Notes under the pieces: generated by a model | The model's input: the letters and a program-made list of their open reading frames with translations, nothing else | Told to the model about the DNA's origin: nothing | Database searches by the model: none | NCBI RefSeq assembly: GCF_016612535.1 | Contig: NZ_JAENXS010000001.1 | Span: 3,249,501 to 3,313,500, forward strand | DNA length: 64,000 nucleotides | From: Bradyrhizobium diazoefficiens | GTDB lineage: Bacteria; Pseudomonadota; Alphaproteobacteria; Rhizobiales; Xanthobacteraceae | Direction of reading: 5' to 3' | Made by a program: the position numbers and the translations under genes | Shown: positions 16,192 to 25,391 of the stretch, piece by piece | How the letters are laid out: every line of letters begins with the position of its first letter | How positions within the stretch are numbered: the first letter of the stretch is position 1

Positions 16192-19100
16192 ATGATCAAT
16201 CTGTCCTGCTCCGCGACCGCCGCGGCTGCGTCCTCTATCGCCCAAGCCGCGCGGCTTATCCTCTGCGACCTCGAACAGGGGCGGCGCGTCGATGCAGCGA
16301 ATGTTCTGCGTTCCGCGATGGAAAGCGCCTTCGGCGGCTCGGATGCCGCCGGTGCCTGGCATTGGAAAGCCGCCTATGAGGCCTGTGAAGCCGCAACCGT
16401 TCTTTTCCTGCGCAAGCACGGCGCCGCCATGCGGACTAAGGCGGCATCGCCGGCAGCGCAGCTCTCGATGCTGGCCAAGGTTGCCAGCCTGCTTCCAACC
16501 CATACGCGCAGGTCGGAAGAAAGCGAGGCACTTCAGCAATTCTCGACGCCGATCCCGCTTGGCTTCGTCGCCTGCACCGCGGCGGCGACCACCAACACAG
16601 ACCTGGTGCTGGAGCCCTCGGCCGGCACCGGTCTTCTCGCCATCCTCGCCGAGATCTCCGGCGGTTCGCTCGCCCTGAACGAGCTCGCCGAAACGCGCGC
16701 CGGGCTGCTCGAGCTCCTGTTTCCAAACGTGACCGTCACGCGCTACGATGCGGCGCAGATCGACGATCATCTCAAGGCTGCTGTCGCCCCGAGCGTCGTG
16801 CTGATGAATCCGCCATTTTCGGCTCTGCCCAATGTGGATCGGCGGATGGCGGACGCAGCACTGCGCCATCTCTCCTCGGCCTTGGCCAGGCTTCGCGACG
16901 GCGGTCGCCTCGTCGCGATCACCGGCGCAAATCTCGCGCCCGACAATCCAGCGTGGACCGACGCCTTCATCCGTCTCCAGGAGCGCGGCCGCGTGGTATT
17001 TTCGGCAGCGATTGCAGGGGCGGTTTTTGCCAGGCACGGCACGGCCATCGAGACGCGGCTCACCGTCATCGACAAGCAGCCCGCGCCGGACAGAAGCGTC
17101 TTTCCAGCATGTCCGGGCATGGCGCCGGACGCAGCCACGCTGCTGGCATGGGTCCTCGAACATGTGCCGCCGCGGCTTCCAATCACGTCACCTGTGCTCG
17201 CTCCGGTCAGCTCGACCGTGCCGGTTCGGCGACCCGTTCGCGCCTTCGCCATGCGGCCCTCACCCGGCCAGCAGCTCGACGATCCGCAAAGCGTAGAGCT
17301 CAGCTACCAGACGGTCGACTGGACTCCTCCGGACGGAGCTTATCTGACGGATGCCCTCTATGAGGACTACATCCTGCAATCGATCCGCATTGACGGATCG
17401 CAGCCGCATCCGACCAAACTGGTGCAGTCGGCCGCGATGGCCTCGGTTGCTCCGCCGAAGCCGTCATACCGGCCCCGTCTTCCGGAAAACGTTGTCGCAG
17501 ACGGGCTGTTGTCGGAAGCCCAGCTTGAAAGCGTGATCTACGCCGGCGAAGCACACGCGGCATTCCTTGCAGGCGCATGGACGGTCGATGCGACCTTCGA
17601 CGTTGTGGCAGCCGCCCGTGACGACGCTTCAGATGCGGTCCGCTTCCGCCGCGGCTGGTTTCTGGGCGACGGCACCGGCGCGGGCAAGGGCCGGCAGGTC
17701 GCCGGTATCCTGCTCGACAACTGGCTGAAGGGCCGGCGCCGGGCGGTCTGGATCTCCAAGAGCGACAAGCTGATCGAGGACGCGCAGCGCGACTGGTCGT
17801 CGCTCGGCATGGAGCGGCTCCTCGTCACGCCGCTCTCACGCTTCCGCCAGGGCACGCCGATCCGGCTGTCGGAAGGCATCCTATTTACCACCTACGCTAC
17901 GCTGCGCAGCGATGAGCGCGGCGAAAAGCTTTCGCGTGTCCGGCAGATCGTCGAATGGTTGGGCTCCGATTTCGACGGAGTGGTGGTGTTCGACGAGAGC
18001 CACGCCATGCAAAACGCCGTGGGCGGCAGGGGCGAGCGCGGCGAGCAGGCCGCCTCGCAGCAGGGACGCGCAGGCCTGCGGCTGCAGCACGCCCTGCCCA
18101 ATGCCAGGGTGGTCTACGTGTCCGCGACCGGCGCCACGACCGTTCACAACCTGGCTTATGCCCAGCGGCTCGGCTTGTGGGGCGGCGAGGACTTTCCGTT
18201 CGCCACGCGCGCCGAGTTCGTCGAGGCGATCGAGGCCGGCGGCGTCGCGGCCATGGAGGTGCTGGCACGCGACCTCAAGGCGCTGGGTCTATACGCGGCG
18301 CGTTCCCTTTCCTACGAAGGCGTCGAATATGAACTGATCGAGCATGAGCTCACCCCCGAACAGATCCGCATCTATGATGCCTATGCGGCCGCGTTCAGCA
18401 TCATTCACAACAATCTCGATGCCGCGATGCGGGCGGCCAATATCACCGGCGAGACCGGGACCTTGAACGCCCAGGCAAAGTCGGCCGCCCGGTCGGCCTT
18501 CGAGTCCGCCAAGCAGCGCTTCTTCGGCCATTTGCTGACATCGATGAAGACGCCGTCCTTGATCTGCGCGATCGAGCGCGATCTCCGCGAAGGGCATGCC
18601 GCGGTCATCCAGATCGTCTCGACCGGCGAAGCCCTGATGGAGCGCCGGCTCGCGGAAATCCCGACCGAGGAATGGGGGGATGTCCAGGTTGACATCACGC
18701 CGCGCGAATACGTGCTCGACTACCTCGCCCATTCCTTCCCGGTCCAGCTTTACGAGCCTTTCACCGACGGCGAAGGCAATCTCTCGTCCCGGCCCGTGTA
18801 CCGTGATGGTCAGCCCGTGGAGAGCCGGGACGCCGTTGCGCGGCGCGACCGGCTGATCGAGAAGCTTGCCTCGCTTGCGCCCGTGCCCGGCGCGCTCGAC
18901 CAGATCGTCCAGCGCTTTGGCACCGACAGCGTCGCCGAGGTCACCGGGCGCTCACGCCGGATCATCCGCAAACACGACCGCCTGATGGTCGAGAACCGCG
19001 CCGGTTCGGCGAACCTCGCCGAAACCGCGGCCTTCATGGACGATCTCAAGCGCATCCTCGTCTTCTCGGATGCCGGCGGCACGGGGCGGAGTTACCATGC

Positions 19101-20487
19101 CGAGCTGTCGGCGCGGAATCGCCGTCTGCGGGTGCACTATCTGCTCGAACCCGGCTGGAAGGCCGATGCGGCCATCCAGGGGCTCGGCCGGACCAACAGG
19201 ACCAATCAGGCCCAGCCGCCGCTGTTTCGTCCCATTGCCACCGACGTGAAGGCCGAGAAGCGCTTTCTCAGCACGATCGCGCGCCGCCTCGACACGCTCG
19301 GCGCGATTACCCGCGGTCAGCGTCAGACCGGAGGCCAGGGGCTGTTTCGGCCCGAGGACAATCTCGAAAGCATCTACGGCCGTGATGCTCTGCGCCAACT
19401 CTATCTGCTCCTGGCTCGGGGCAAGGTGGATGGTTGCTCCCTTGAGATGTTCGAGAATGCGACCGGGCTGAAACTCGTCGATTCCAATGGCATCAGGGAT
19501 GACCTGCCGCCGATCACGACCTTTCTCAACCGTCTGCTGGCGCTGACCATCGAGCTGCAAAACGTGCTGTTCACCGCCTTCGAGCAGCTGCTGACGGCGC
19601 GGATCGAAGGCGCAATCGCGTCCGGACTCTATGATGCGGGCCTCGAGACCCTTCGTGCCGGAAGCTTCGTCGTCACGGCTCGGCGCACCATCTACACCCA
19701 TCCCGCGACCAGCGCCGAGACACGGCTGCTCACGATCGTCCAGCGCGAACGCAACCGGCCGCTCACTCTCGTTGATGCCCTCGGCCTTCTGTCGGACCGC
19801 CGCGCGGTCCTGCTGGTGAACGAACGATCCGGCCGCGCGGCCGTGCAAGTCCCCGCTCCAAGCCTGATGCTGGACGATGGCGACATCGAGCAGCGCGTCA
19901 AATTGGTCCGGCCGATGGAAAGCCACAATGTCCCGTCCAAGGCCATGGGCGAAAGCTATTGGATCGAGACAGACCGTGAGCAATTCAGTGCAGCCTGGAC
20001 AGCTGAGCTTGCAGACCTGCCGGAGTTCACCGAGAGCACGATCCATGTCGTCGCCGGGCTCCTCCTGCCGATCTGGAAACGGCTGCCAAACGAGTCGACC
20101 CGCGTCTACCGCCTCCAGACCGACGCCGGCGAGCGGATCATTGGGCGGAAGGTCTCGTCCGCCTGGGTGGCCAACGCGCTGTTGGGTGAGCGGCCGACGC
20201 TCAAACCCGAGGACGTCTTCGCCGCCTTGCTCGAAGGCCGCGCGCTCGTCGAGCTTGCGCAAGGCCTGACACTACGGCGCGTCCGCGTCATGGGTGCGCA
20301 TCGCATCGAGCTCGCGGACTTCAACGACGCCATGCGCGAGCGCTTACGGACTTACGGACTGTTCAGTGAGATCATCTCCTGGAAGCTGCGCATGTTCGTG
20401 CCCACGGATGCAAGCGGGCCCGTCGTGCTTGGCAAGGTGCTCGAATGCTACCCGGTCGAGCGCATCTGCGAGCGCGAGGCCGCCTGA
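16192..20487 (+). CDS. Strawberry-notch family methyltransferase/helicase
   Basis: A 1431-residue two-part protein. The N-terminal part has SAM motif I LVLEPSAGTGLLAI (about residues 139-152) and catalytic motif VLMNPPFS (about 203-210), as in N6-adenine DNA methylases. The second part is a superfamily 2 helicase: GDGTGAGKGRQVAGI (Walker A, about 492-506), VVVFDESHAM (Walker B, about 597-606), SATGATTVHNLAY and the C-terminal helicase segment with FSDAGGTGRSYHA and GLGRTNRTNQ. Such methylase/helicase giants are conserved in plasmid and ICE blocks; they may protect or remodel element DNA during transfer. Confidence 0.9.
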   Translation: MINLSCSATAAAASSIAQAARLILCDLEQGRRVDAANVLRSAMESAFGGSDAAGAWHWKAAYEACEAATVLFLRKHGAAMRTKAASPAAQLSMLAKVASLLPTHTRRSEESEALQQFSTPIPLGFVACTAAATTNTDLVLEPSAGTGLLAILAEISGGSLALNELAETRAGLLELLFPNVTVTRYDAAQIDDHLKAAVAPSVVLMNPPFSALPNVDRRMADAALRHLSSALARLRDGGRLVAITGANLAPDNPAWTDAFIRLQERGRVVFSAAIAGAVFARHGTAIETRLTVIDKQPAPDRSVFPACPGMAPDAATLLAWVLEHVPPRLPITSPVLAPVSSTVPVRRPVRAFAMRPSPGQQLDDPQSVELSYQTVDWTPPDGAYLTDALYEDYILQSIRIDGSQPHPTKLVQSAAMASVAPPKPSYRPRLPENVVADGLLSEAQLESVIYAGEAHAAFLAGAWTVDATFDVVAAARDDASDAVRFRRGWFLGDGTGAGKGRQVAGILLDNWLKGRRRAVWISKSDKLIEDAQRDWSSLGMERLLVTPLSRFRQGTPIRLSEGILFTTYATLRSDERGEKLSRVRQIVEWLGSDFDGVVVFDESHAMQNAVGGRGERGEQAASQQGRAGLRLQHALPNARVVYVSATGATTVHNLAYAQRLGLWGGEDFPFATRAEFVEAIEAGGVAAMEVLARDLKALGLYAARSLSYEGVEYELIEHELTPEQIRIYDAYAAAFSIIHNNLDAAMRAANITGETGTLNAQAKSAARSAFESAKQRFFGHLLTSMKTPSLICAIERDLREGHAAVIQIVSTGEALMERRLAEIPTEEWGDVQVDITPREYVLDYLAHSFPVQLYEPFTDGEGNLSSRPVYRDGQPVESRDAVARRDRLIEKLASLAPVPGALDQIVQRFGTDSVAEVTGRSRRIIRKHDRLMVENRAGSANLAETAAFMDDLKRILVFSDAGGTGRSYHAELSARNRRLRVHYLLEPGWKADAAIQGLGRTNRTNQAQPPLFRPIATDVKAEKRFLSTIARRLDTLGAITRGQRQTGGQGLFRPEDNLESIYGRDALRQLYLLLARGKVDGCSLEMFENATGLKLVDSNGIRDDLPPITTFLNRLLALTIELQNVLFTAFEQLLTARIEGAIASGLYDAGLETLRAGSFVVTARRTIYTHPATSAETRLLTIVQRERNRPLTLVDALGLLSDRRAVLLVNERSGRAAVQVPAPSLMLDDGDIEQRVKLVRPMESHNVPSKAMGESYWIETDREQFSAAWTAELADLPEFTESTIHVVAGLLLPIWKRLPNESTRVYRLQTDAGERIIGRKVSSAWVANALLGERPTLKPEDVFAALLEGRALVELAQGLTLRRVRVMGAHRIELADFNDAMRERLRTYGLFSEIISWKLRMFVPTDASGPVVLGKVLECYPVERICEREAA

Positions 20488-20786
20488 TGCGGCGCGATGC
20501 TTTCGAACGGGCATGCCGTCTCGCGCGCGAGGCCGAGGCTGTGTGCCGCTACTCTCTCTCCAACCGCAAGCCCGAGAGAGGCCACTGGCTGCTGGGCGAT
20601 GTCCCCAACCGGCCCGGCCGCTCCTTGCTCGTACGGCTCCACGAGTCACCCAAAGGACCGGCCGGCAAGTGGACCGGGCAGGGTGCGCGGCGGATGATGG
20701 TGCGCGTTTGCGCCTGGGTGCTGTCTCACAGACGATCGACAGCGTCTCCGCGGCCTGCTGCCAACACACTGCGGGAGGTTGCGTGA
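20487..20786 (+). CDS. Truncated duplicate of the toprim-protein N-terminus
   Basis: The 99-residue product begins MRRDAFERACRLAREAEAVC and parallels the next gene (MSRDASELARRLAREAEAVC) through the GHWLLGDVPNRPGRSLLVRL region, then departs after GKWTGQG and stops. It thus retains only the N-terminal domain that normally precedes toprim. Its ATG overlaps the helicase stop (ATGA), and its own stop overlaps the following ATG, so it is still embedded in the operon. It may be a decayed tandem duplicate or a retained stand-alone domain. Confidence 0.6.
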   Translation: MRRDAFERACRLAREAEAVCRYSLSNRKPERGHWLLGDVPNRPGRSLLVRLHESPKGPAGKWTGQGARRMMVRVCAWVLSHRRSTASPRPAANTLREVA

Positions 20787-21838
20787 TGTCCCGCGATGCT
20801 TCTGAACTGGCGCGGCGCCTCGCCCGTGAGGCCGAGGCGGTCTGCCGCCATTACCTGTCCAATGGACGGCGCCAGGGCCGCTATTGGATCGTCGGCGACG
20901 TCCGCAATACGCCCGGCCGCTCTATGTTCGTCCGGCTCAGCGGACCGGAGTGTGGTCCCGGCGCTGCCGGGCATTGGACCGATGCTGCCTCCGGCGAACA
21001 TGGCGATCTCCTCGACGTGATCCGCGAGAGCTGCGGTTTCGTCGAGTTTCGCGATGTCGCCGGGGAGGCACGACGCTTTCTGCGTCTGCCGCGCGCCGAA
21101 CCCCGCCGCAGCCCAAAGCCCGTTCGCATACCCGTCCCCGCCGGATCGGTGGAAGCGGCACGGCGGTTCATCGCCATGTCGCAGCCGATCCGCCGAACGC
21201 TGGTCGAGACTTACCTCGGCAATCGCGGCATCAAGGCGGTCCACGATGCGGGCGCGCTGCGGTTTCATCCGCGCAGCTACTATCGCCCGGACGACGGTTC
21301 GCCGACTGAGACCTGGCCGGCGATGATCGCCGCCGTCACCGATCTTGCCGGCCGCATCACTGGCGCACATCGCACCTGGCTCGCGCCGGACGGCTCTGGC
21401 AAGGCGCCGGTCGACACGCCGCGTCGGGCCATGGGCGGTCTTCTCGGCCATGCCGTGCGCTTTGGCGCGGCCGACGACGTCCTCGCTGCCGGCGAAGGCA
21501 TTGAGACGATGCTGTCGCTGCGCTGTGCGCTGCCTGCCATGCCCATGGCCGCCGCGCTCTCGGCCAACCACCTTGCCGCCCTTCTGCTTCCGCCGACGCT
21601 GCGTCGGCTCTACATCGCCCGCGACGCCGATGCCGCGGGTGACACGGCGGTCGCGGCATTGACGCAACGCGCGGAAGCCGCGGGCATCGAGGCGCTCGTC
21701 CTGTCTCCGCGGACGGGCGACTTCAACGAGGACCTGCATGCATACGGCCTCGGCGCCCTGTGGGCGGCACTGCGCATCCAACTCGCGCCGCAGGATATCC
21801 TTCGCTTTATGCTGTTCGCCGATGCCGGGGCGGTTTGA
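20786..21838 (+). CDS. Toprim domain-containing DNA primase-like protein
   Basis: A 350-residue product. The N-terminal domain (to about residue 100) includes GRYWIVGDVRNTPGRSMFVR and a WTDAASGEHGDLLDVI box as in plasmid primase-like proteins. The C-terminal toprim domain has AGEGIETMLSLRCALP and LYIARDADAAGDTAV with the DxD metal site. Proteins of this kind are thought to prime replication of transferred single-stranded DNA. It is the last gene of the overlapping 16.2-21.8 kb run and starts by ATGA overlap with the truncated copy. Confidence 0.87.
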   Translation: MSRDASELARRLAREAEAVCRHYLSNGRRQGRYWIVGDVRNTPGRSMFVRLSGPECGPGAAGHWTDAASGEHGDLLDVIRESCGFVEFRDVAGEARRFLRLPRAEPRRSPKPVRIPVPAGSVEAARRFIAMSQPIRRTLVETYLGNRGIKAVHDAGALRFHPRSYYRPDDGSPTETWPAMIAAVTDLAGRITGAHRTWLAPDGSGKAPVDTPRRAMGGLLGHAVRFGAADDVLAAGEGIETMLSLRCALPAMPMAAALSANHLAALLLPPTLRRLYIARDADAAGDTAVAALTQRAEAAGIEALVLSPRTGDFNEDLHAYGLGALWAALRIQLAPQDILRFMLFADAGAV

Positions 21839-22098
21839 CCGATCGACCTGCGGCGCCGCCGGCAGATCATGTTGTGTTGTCGATGATGTTGCGGACCGCA
21901 GTCGGGTTTGGAAGGGCGCTACAGCCGGCCTTGCCCATCTCTGCCGAGATGCGCGCGCAGTCACTCGGCAGCGATCTGAGCTACAGCGACCGTGCCACTA
22001 CCGAATTTGGTAGGTCGCCTTTGACCAAAGCGGATCAGTTGACGGTCGCGATCGACATGCGGCTTGTGCTACGCGACGCCTGATGAAAGGGATATCTG
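21839..22098. other. Region upstream of the SMR gene
   Basis: About 260 bp without a supported gene. A short frame ending DQLTVAIDMRLVLRDA at 22083 reads plausibly like the tail of a decayed gene but has no start. I looked for a guanidine riboswitch, common before SMR transporters, and did not find the paired ACGR hairpins. Confidence 0.4.
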
Positions 22099-22416
22099 AT
22101 GGCGTGGCTATACATACTTCTGGCGGACGTGTTCGAGATCGCTTGGCCCTTCGTTTTGAAGCGCTCGGTCGGGCTTTCGAAATGGACAACAGTTTTATCG
22201 GGGGTGGTCTTCGCTCTTCCTATTTTTTTTCTATTGGGTGAATCCGTGAAGTGCTTGCCCGCTTCGACGGTTTATGCGGCCTTCGCCGGAATTGCGACCG
22301 TGGGGACAGCGATTGTCGGCATTGCGTTTTTCGGTGAGAGTGCAAATCTTGCTCGCCTCTGTTCTGTCATGCTGGTTGTTGTCGGTCTACTCGGCGTGAA
22401 GCTCTTTTCGGAATAG
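22099..22416 (+). CDS. Small multidrug resistance (SMR) family transporter
   Basis: A 105-residue, four-helix SMR-family exporter driven by protons. The essential membrane Glu is in LADVFEIAWPFVLKRS (helix 1), and the third helix carries STVYAAFAGIATVGTAIVG, close to the YkkC/SugE-type signature. The length is typical. ATG follows AAAGGGATATCTG. The gene is alone on its strand; closest SMR relatives export guanidinium or quaternary ammonium compounds, but the substrate cannot be told from sequence. Confidence 0.88.
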   Translation: MAWLYILLADVFEIAWPFVLKRSVGLSKWTTVLSGVVFALPIFFLLGESVKCLPASTVYAAFAGIATVGTAIVGIAFFGESANLARLCSVMLVVVGLLGVKLFSE

Positions 22417-22991
22417 TGTGCACTTGCACCGTTCGTGAACGGATCAAGCCAATGGAGAACCGAATGCGGCTGTCGTGTGCGATGGAAGCGCGCATTTTGC
22501 CGCAGTTGGTGCGCTATGGAAAAACGCATTCCTGATGACAAGATTTGGAATGTCGCTCCCGCAGACACCCCGCACAAGATCCGCTTCCAGCCGGCTCTCA
22601 TGTCGCTGGACTCGACGAAACTGGTCGTTGATTCCGTCAGGGCTGGATACGATGACATCGAGGCGGGATCTTTCGGGTCGCTGCTGAAGTCTCGCCGGAA
22701 AAGCGATAGCGCTGGCGCTCATTGCTGCTGCCGAAGAGCAACTTACGATATCGGCTGCGTCAAAGTCATCTCCAGGTGGTCGAATCCAACTCAGCCTTGG
22801 GTGCGCAACTCGTGCCTGAGGATATCGCCGGCATTTTGGCGCGTCCGAGGTCGACGGGAACGCGCCAGGCAATTTGAACGCGCTATCGTCATGACCGATC
22901 ATTGCGTGCGGTGCCTGTGCCAGACAGCGCCGCGCCCACGGCCTTCTAGAGGGCGATCGGACGGCAAGCGGCCCGGCCCGGCAATGGCTCC
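22417..22991. other. Gene-poor stretch after the SMR gene
   Basis: About 575 bp. A frame beginning ATGGAAAAACGCATTCCTGA at 22516 runs to 23046 but loses plausible composition after about 22690 (Cys- and Arg-rich), so it is at best a decayed gene fragment. No promoter or RNA gene was recognised until the hairpin leader at 22992. Confidence 0.4.
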
Positions 22992-23211
22992 GGTGCGGCT
23001 ATTTTCCGCCGGCGCTCACGCGCCTTTGCATCGCGAAACAAAATAGCCGCACCTCTGCCATCCTCCGCTTCGCTGCGGCCCTGCGCTTCCACCTGCGCCC
23101 TTCCGGGCTTCGGCGGATTGATCGCTCCGGGTTCTGGTCCGTTCCGCCCGCCGTCTGGTGATCGCCACGAAGGCCGCGATGGGCGCGGCCGAACGGCAAA
23201 GGACCCAAGCC
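22992..23211 (+). promoter_or_regulatory. Type B structured leader upstream of the DUF2493 gene
   Basis: A perfect 14-bp inverted repeat, GGTGCGGCTATTTT (22992-23005) and AAAATAGCCGCACC (23040-23053), is followed by CCTCCGCTTCGCTGCGG (23062-23078), then GATCGCCACGAAGGCCGCG (from 23160), ATGGG, CGCGGCC (23184-23190) and GAACGGCAAAGGA before the start. The order and the last two elements match the leaders of the DUF736 genes, while the first stem has a different sequence but keeps its pairing. Confidence 0.6.
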
Positions 23212-24144
23212 ATGATGACCGAACACGACGACAAGCAGTTCGAACCGCCGCACGGCTCATCACCGACCGATCATATCCTCAACGAGCTTCAGCTCTATGG
23301 CCATCGCCCCTTTCACGAGGAGCCTGACCCACGGCCGCTTCCCGACGTCAAGGCCATCACAGGCGCGATCGCCGACATCTTTGATGCGCTCGTGGCGAGC
23401 CTGAGCGACACACGGCTTGAACCCGACCTCGAAGATCTCCTCTGGTCGACCGTCAATCTCTTCCATCGCGCCACGGGCCGCATCGAGCGCGAACTCGACG
23501 ACAACGAAAAGGCCCAGCAAAAGAGCCAGCGCGAGCAGAATGGATCGGAGGTGCGATCCGTCGAACTGGAAAGGCTTACCGCCGAAGGCGTCACATTGAT
23601 CGAACGCCGCAACGCCATGGAGCTGTTCCGCGATCTGGCGACTGATCAATTCGAGCTTCATGCCGGCTCGCCCTGGCGCCCCCGTTCCGGGTCACTCATC
23701 AATCACCGCACGCTCACCTCTGCGATGATCGACAGCCGCGATTTCCTGGCCGCCAAACGTCGCGCGGACACCGAGGCGTTGCTGCCCGCGGGACCCAAGA
23801 TCGCGCTCACTGGTGGGCTCGATTGTAATGACGTCTCCCTGATCTGGGGTCGCCTCGACAAGGTCCACGCCAAGCACCCGGACATGGTGCTGCTGCACGG
23901 TGGCTCGCCGAAGGGCGCCGAGCTGATCGCCGCCAAATGGGCGACCAGCCGCAAGGTTCCTCAGATCGCCTTCAAGCCGGACTGGACCAAGCACGGCAAG
24001 GCAGCTCCGTTCAAGCGTAACGACGCCATGCTTGCAGTGCTGCCGATCGGTCTCATGCACTTTCCGGGCACCGGGATACAGGACAACCTTGCCGACAAGG
24101 CCAGGAAGCTCGGCATTCCCGTCTGGAAGTTCGGCGGCGCGTAA
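23212..24144 (+). CDS. DUF2493 (SLOG/YspA-like) domain protein
   Basis: A 310-residue product typical of plasmid and ICE blocks. The C-terminal half holds the DUF2493 Rossmann-like domain: KIALTGGLDCNDVSLIW, MVLLHGGSPKGAELIAAKWA and KRNDAMLAVLPIGLMHFPGT, which suggest binding of a nucleotide-like ligand, as proposed for SLOG-fold proteins. The N-terminal half is helical and charged (IERELDDNEKAQQKSQRE). Start at the ATGATG pair 23212 is preferred because AAAGGACCCAAGCC precedes it and the type B leader ends there. The biological role is not established. Confidence 0.8.
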   Translation: MMTEHDDKQFEPPHGSSPTDHILNELQLYGHRPFHEEPDPRPLPDVKAITGAIADIFDALVASLSDTRLEPDLEDLLWSTVNLFHRATGRIERELDDNEKAQQKSQREQNGSEVRSVELERLTAEGVTLIERRNAMELFRDLATDQFELHAGSPWRPRSGSLINHRTLTSAMIDSRDFLAAKRRADTEALLPAGPKIALTGGLDCNDVSLIWGRLDKVHAKHPDMVLLHGGSPKGAELIAAKWATSRKVPQIAFKPDWTKHGKAAPFKRNDAMLAVLPIGLMHFPGTGIQDNLADKARKLGIPVWKFGGA

Positions 24145-24324
24145 GCGCCGTCATCCATCGGCGCTTCTTGATCGAAGACCAAGTCGCCAGCGCTGATCAG
24201 TGCAAATTCTCTGACGCGACCGATATAGCGCTCGAGCAGAACGCTTCGTTTCTTGTCCGATTCGACGAACGAGGCCACGCACTCGCACAGCGGCGCATTC
24301 TGCGCTATTCTTCTCTTCGCGCCG

Positions 24325-24376
24325 TGGTGGTGGTGGAAGGCGCGAGCGTCATGTCTTTTGTCGCGGAGCCACCACC
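24325..24376 (+). promoter_or_regulatory. Inverted repeat reaching the start of the membrane-protein gene
   Basis: GTGGTGGTGGTGG (from 24324) is complementary to CCACCACC at 24369-24376, directly before the ATG at 24377. The right arm and the GGAGCC ribosome site would be paired in the folded RNA, so translation of the downstream gene may be restrained. Confidence 0.35.
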
Positions 24377-24823
24377 ATGCTTATCATCGCACTCGTCCTC
24401 AATATGCTTGGCATCGGCCTGCTCTGCTGGCTGATTCTCACTCTTGCTGTCTACGCGCTGCCCTGTTTCGTTGCGCTTTCCGCAGGTCTGGCGGCTGTTC
24501 ACGCTGGCGCGGGCATTGCCTCCGCCGCTCTGGTCGCAATTCTTGCCGGCGCCGCGACCGTTCTCATCGGTCAAAGCGCCTTGATCTGGGCGCGATCCAC
24601 GTTCGTGCGCGCGGTGATTGCCGCAGCTTTCACCGTCCCGGCGGCTGTCGCGGGCTATCACCTCGCCCATGGCCTGTCGCAAATCGCGATGCCATCCTCA
24701 TTTTGGCAGGCTATCTTCAGCTGGACCGGCGCCTTTGCCATCGCCGGCATGGCTTGGAGACGGATCACCAGCTTTGCCGGGACTCCGGCATCGGGCGAGG
24801 CTTTGTTGGAGGAACATCAGTAG
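24377..24823 (+). CDS. Conserved-type integral membrane protein, unknown function
   Basis: A 148-residue, very hydrophobic product with four likely membrane segments: about residues 2-40 (LIIALVLNMLGIGLLCWLIL, long enough for one or two), 50-70, 76-102 and 110-128, ending in a polar tail ASGEALLEEHQ. No signal motif or catalytic residue was recognised. It lies between the DUF2493 and DUF736 genes on the same strand, so it is probably part of the same accessory block. Confidence 0.65.
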   Translation: MLIIALVLNMLGIGLLCWLILTLAVYALPCFVALSAGLAAVHAGAGIASAALVAILAGAATVLIGQSALIWARSTFVRAVIAAAFTVPAAVAGYHLAHGLSQIAMPSSFWQAIFSWTGAFAIAGMAWRRITSFAGTPASGEALLEEHQ

Positions 24824-25207
24824 CCCCTCTCGGCCACGACGCGACAAGCATGAGCCTTGGATCTCGACGGCTGAGTACGTGCGGTCCAAGCGTTGATGGG
24901 TCAACGAGCTCGAGCGAGCGATAGTCGCGGCGTTCTCCGAGCGCTTGGCACCTGGCACTTGGCACCTAACCTCCCGGCGGAAGGCAGCCCAGCCAGGGGC
25001 ATCTCATCGCGGCTGGTTCACGGCAAGCGCGTTCGCCCTTTCTTCGCTTTTGTTTCCAACTCTACGCCTGACCGCAGCGACCTCTTGTGCAGCCCAACCG
25101 AGCGGCGCCACGACTTCTTCCGAGGTGCTGTTCAGCGCACGGACCACCTGGCCTCTTGATGGCTCGATCTGGCCGAAGAGCGGCTGCGCCTCGATCGCCT
25201 GAACGCA

Positions 25208-25391
25208 ACGCCAGCAGCGCGACTTTCTTCCCCTGGGCTACGCCCATTCCTCGCGAGGCAAGAAAGTCGCGCCGCTGGCGTCCTCCGCTGCGCTGCGGCC
25301 CGCAGGCGGGTGCGTCGTCGATCGTCTTCGGCCTGTAGATCGCCATCGAGGCCGCGGTGGTCGCGGCTCGAAACAGCAAAGGAGAAGTAAC
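25208..25391 (+). promoter_or_regulatory. Type B structured leader of DUF736 copy 1
   Basis: A 22-bp inverted repeat with one mismatch (25208-25229 with 25260-25281; core GCGCGACTTTCTT and AAGAAAGTCGCGC) is followed by CCTCCGCTGCGCTGCGG (25282-25298), GATCGCCATCGAGGCCGCG (from 25338), GTGGT, CGCGGCTCGAAACAGCAAAG and GAGAAGTAAC before the start. The same order occurs before the DUF2493 gene with a first stem of unrelated sequence. Confidence 0.62.

Noticed and set aside
21839..22098. Guanidine (ykkC or mini-ykkC) riboswitch before the SMR gene
   Set aside because: The characteristic paired hairpins with ACGR loops could not be found.
22435..23046. A 203-codon frame before the DUF2493 gene
   Set aside because: Cys/Arg-rich after about 22690, overlaps the long hairpin leader and has no family resemblance.
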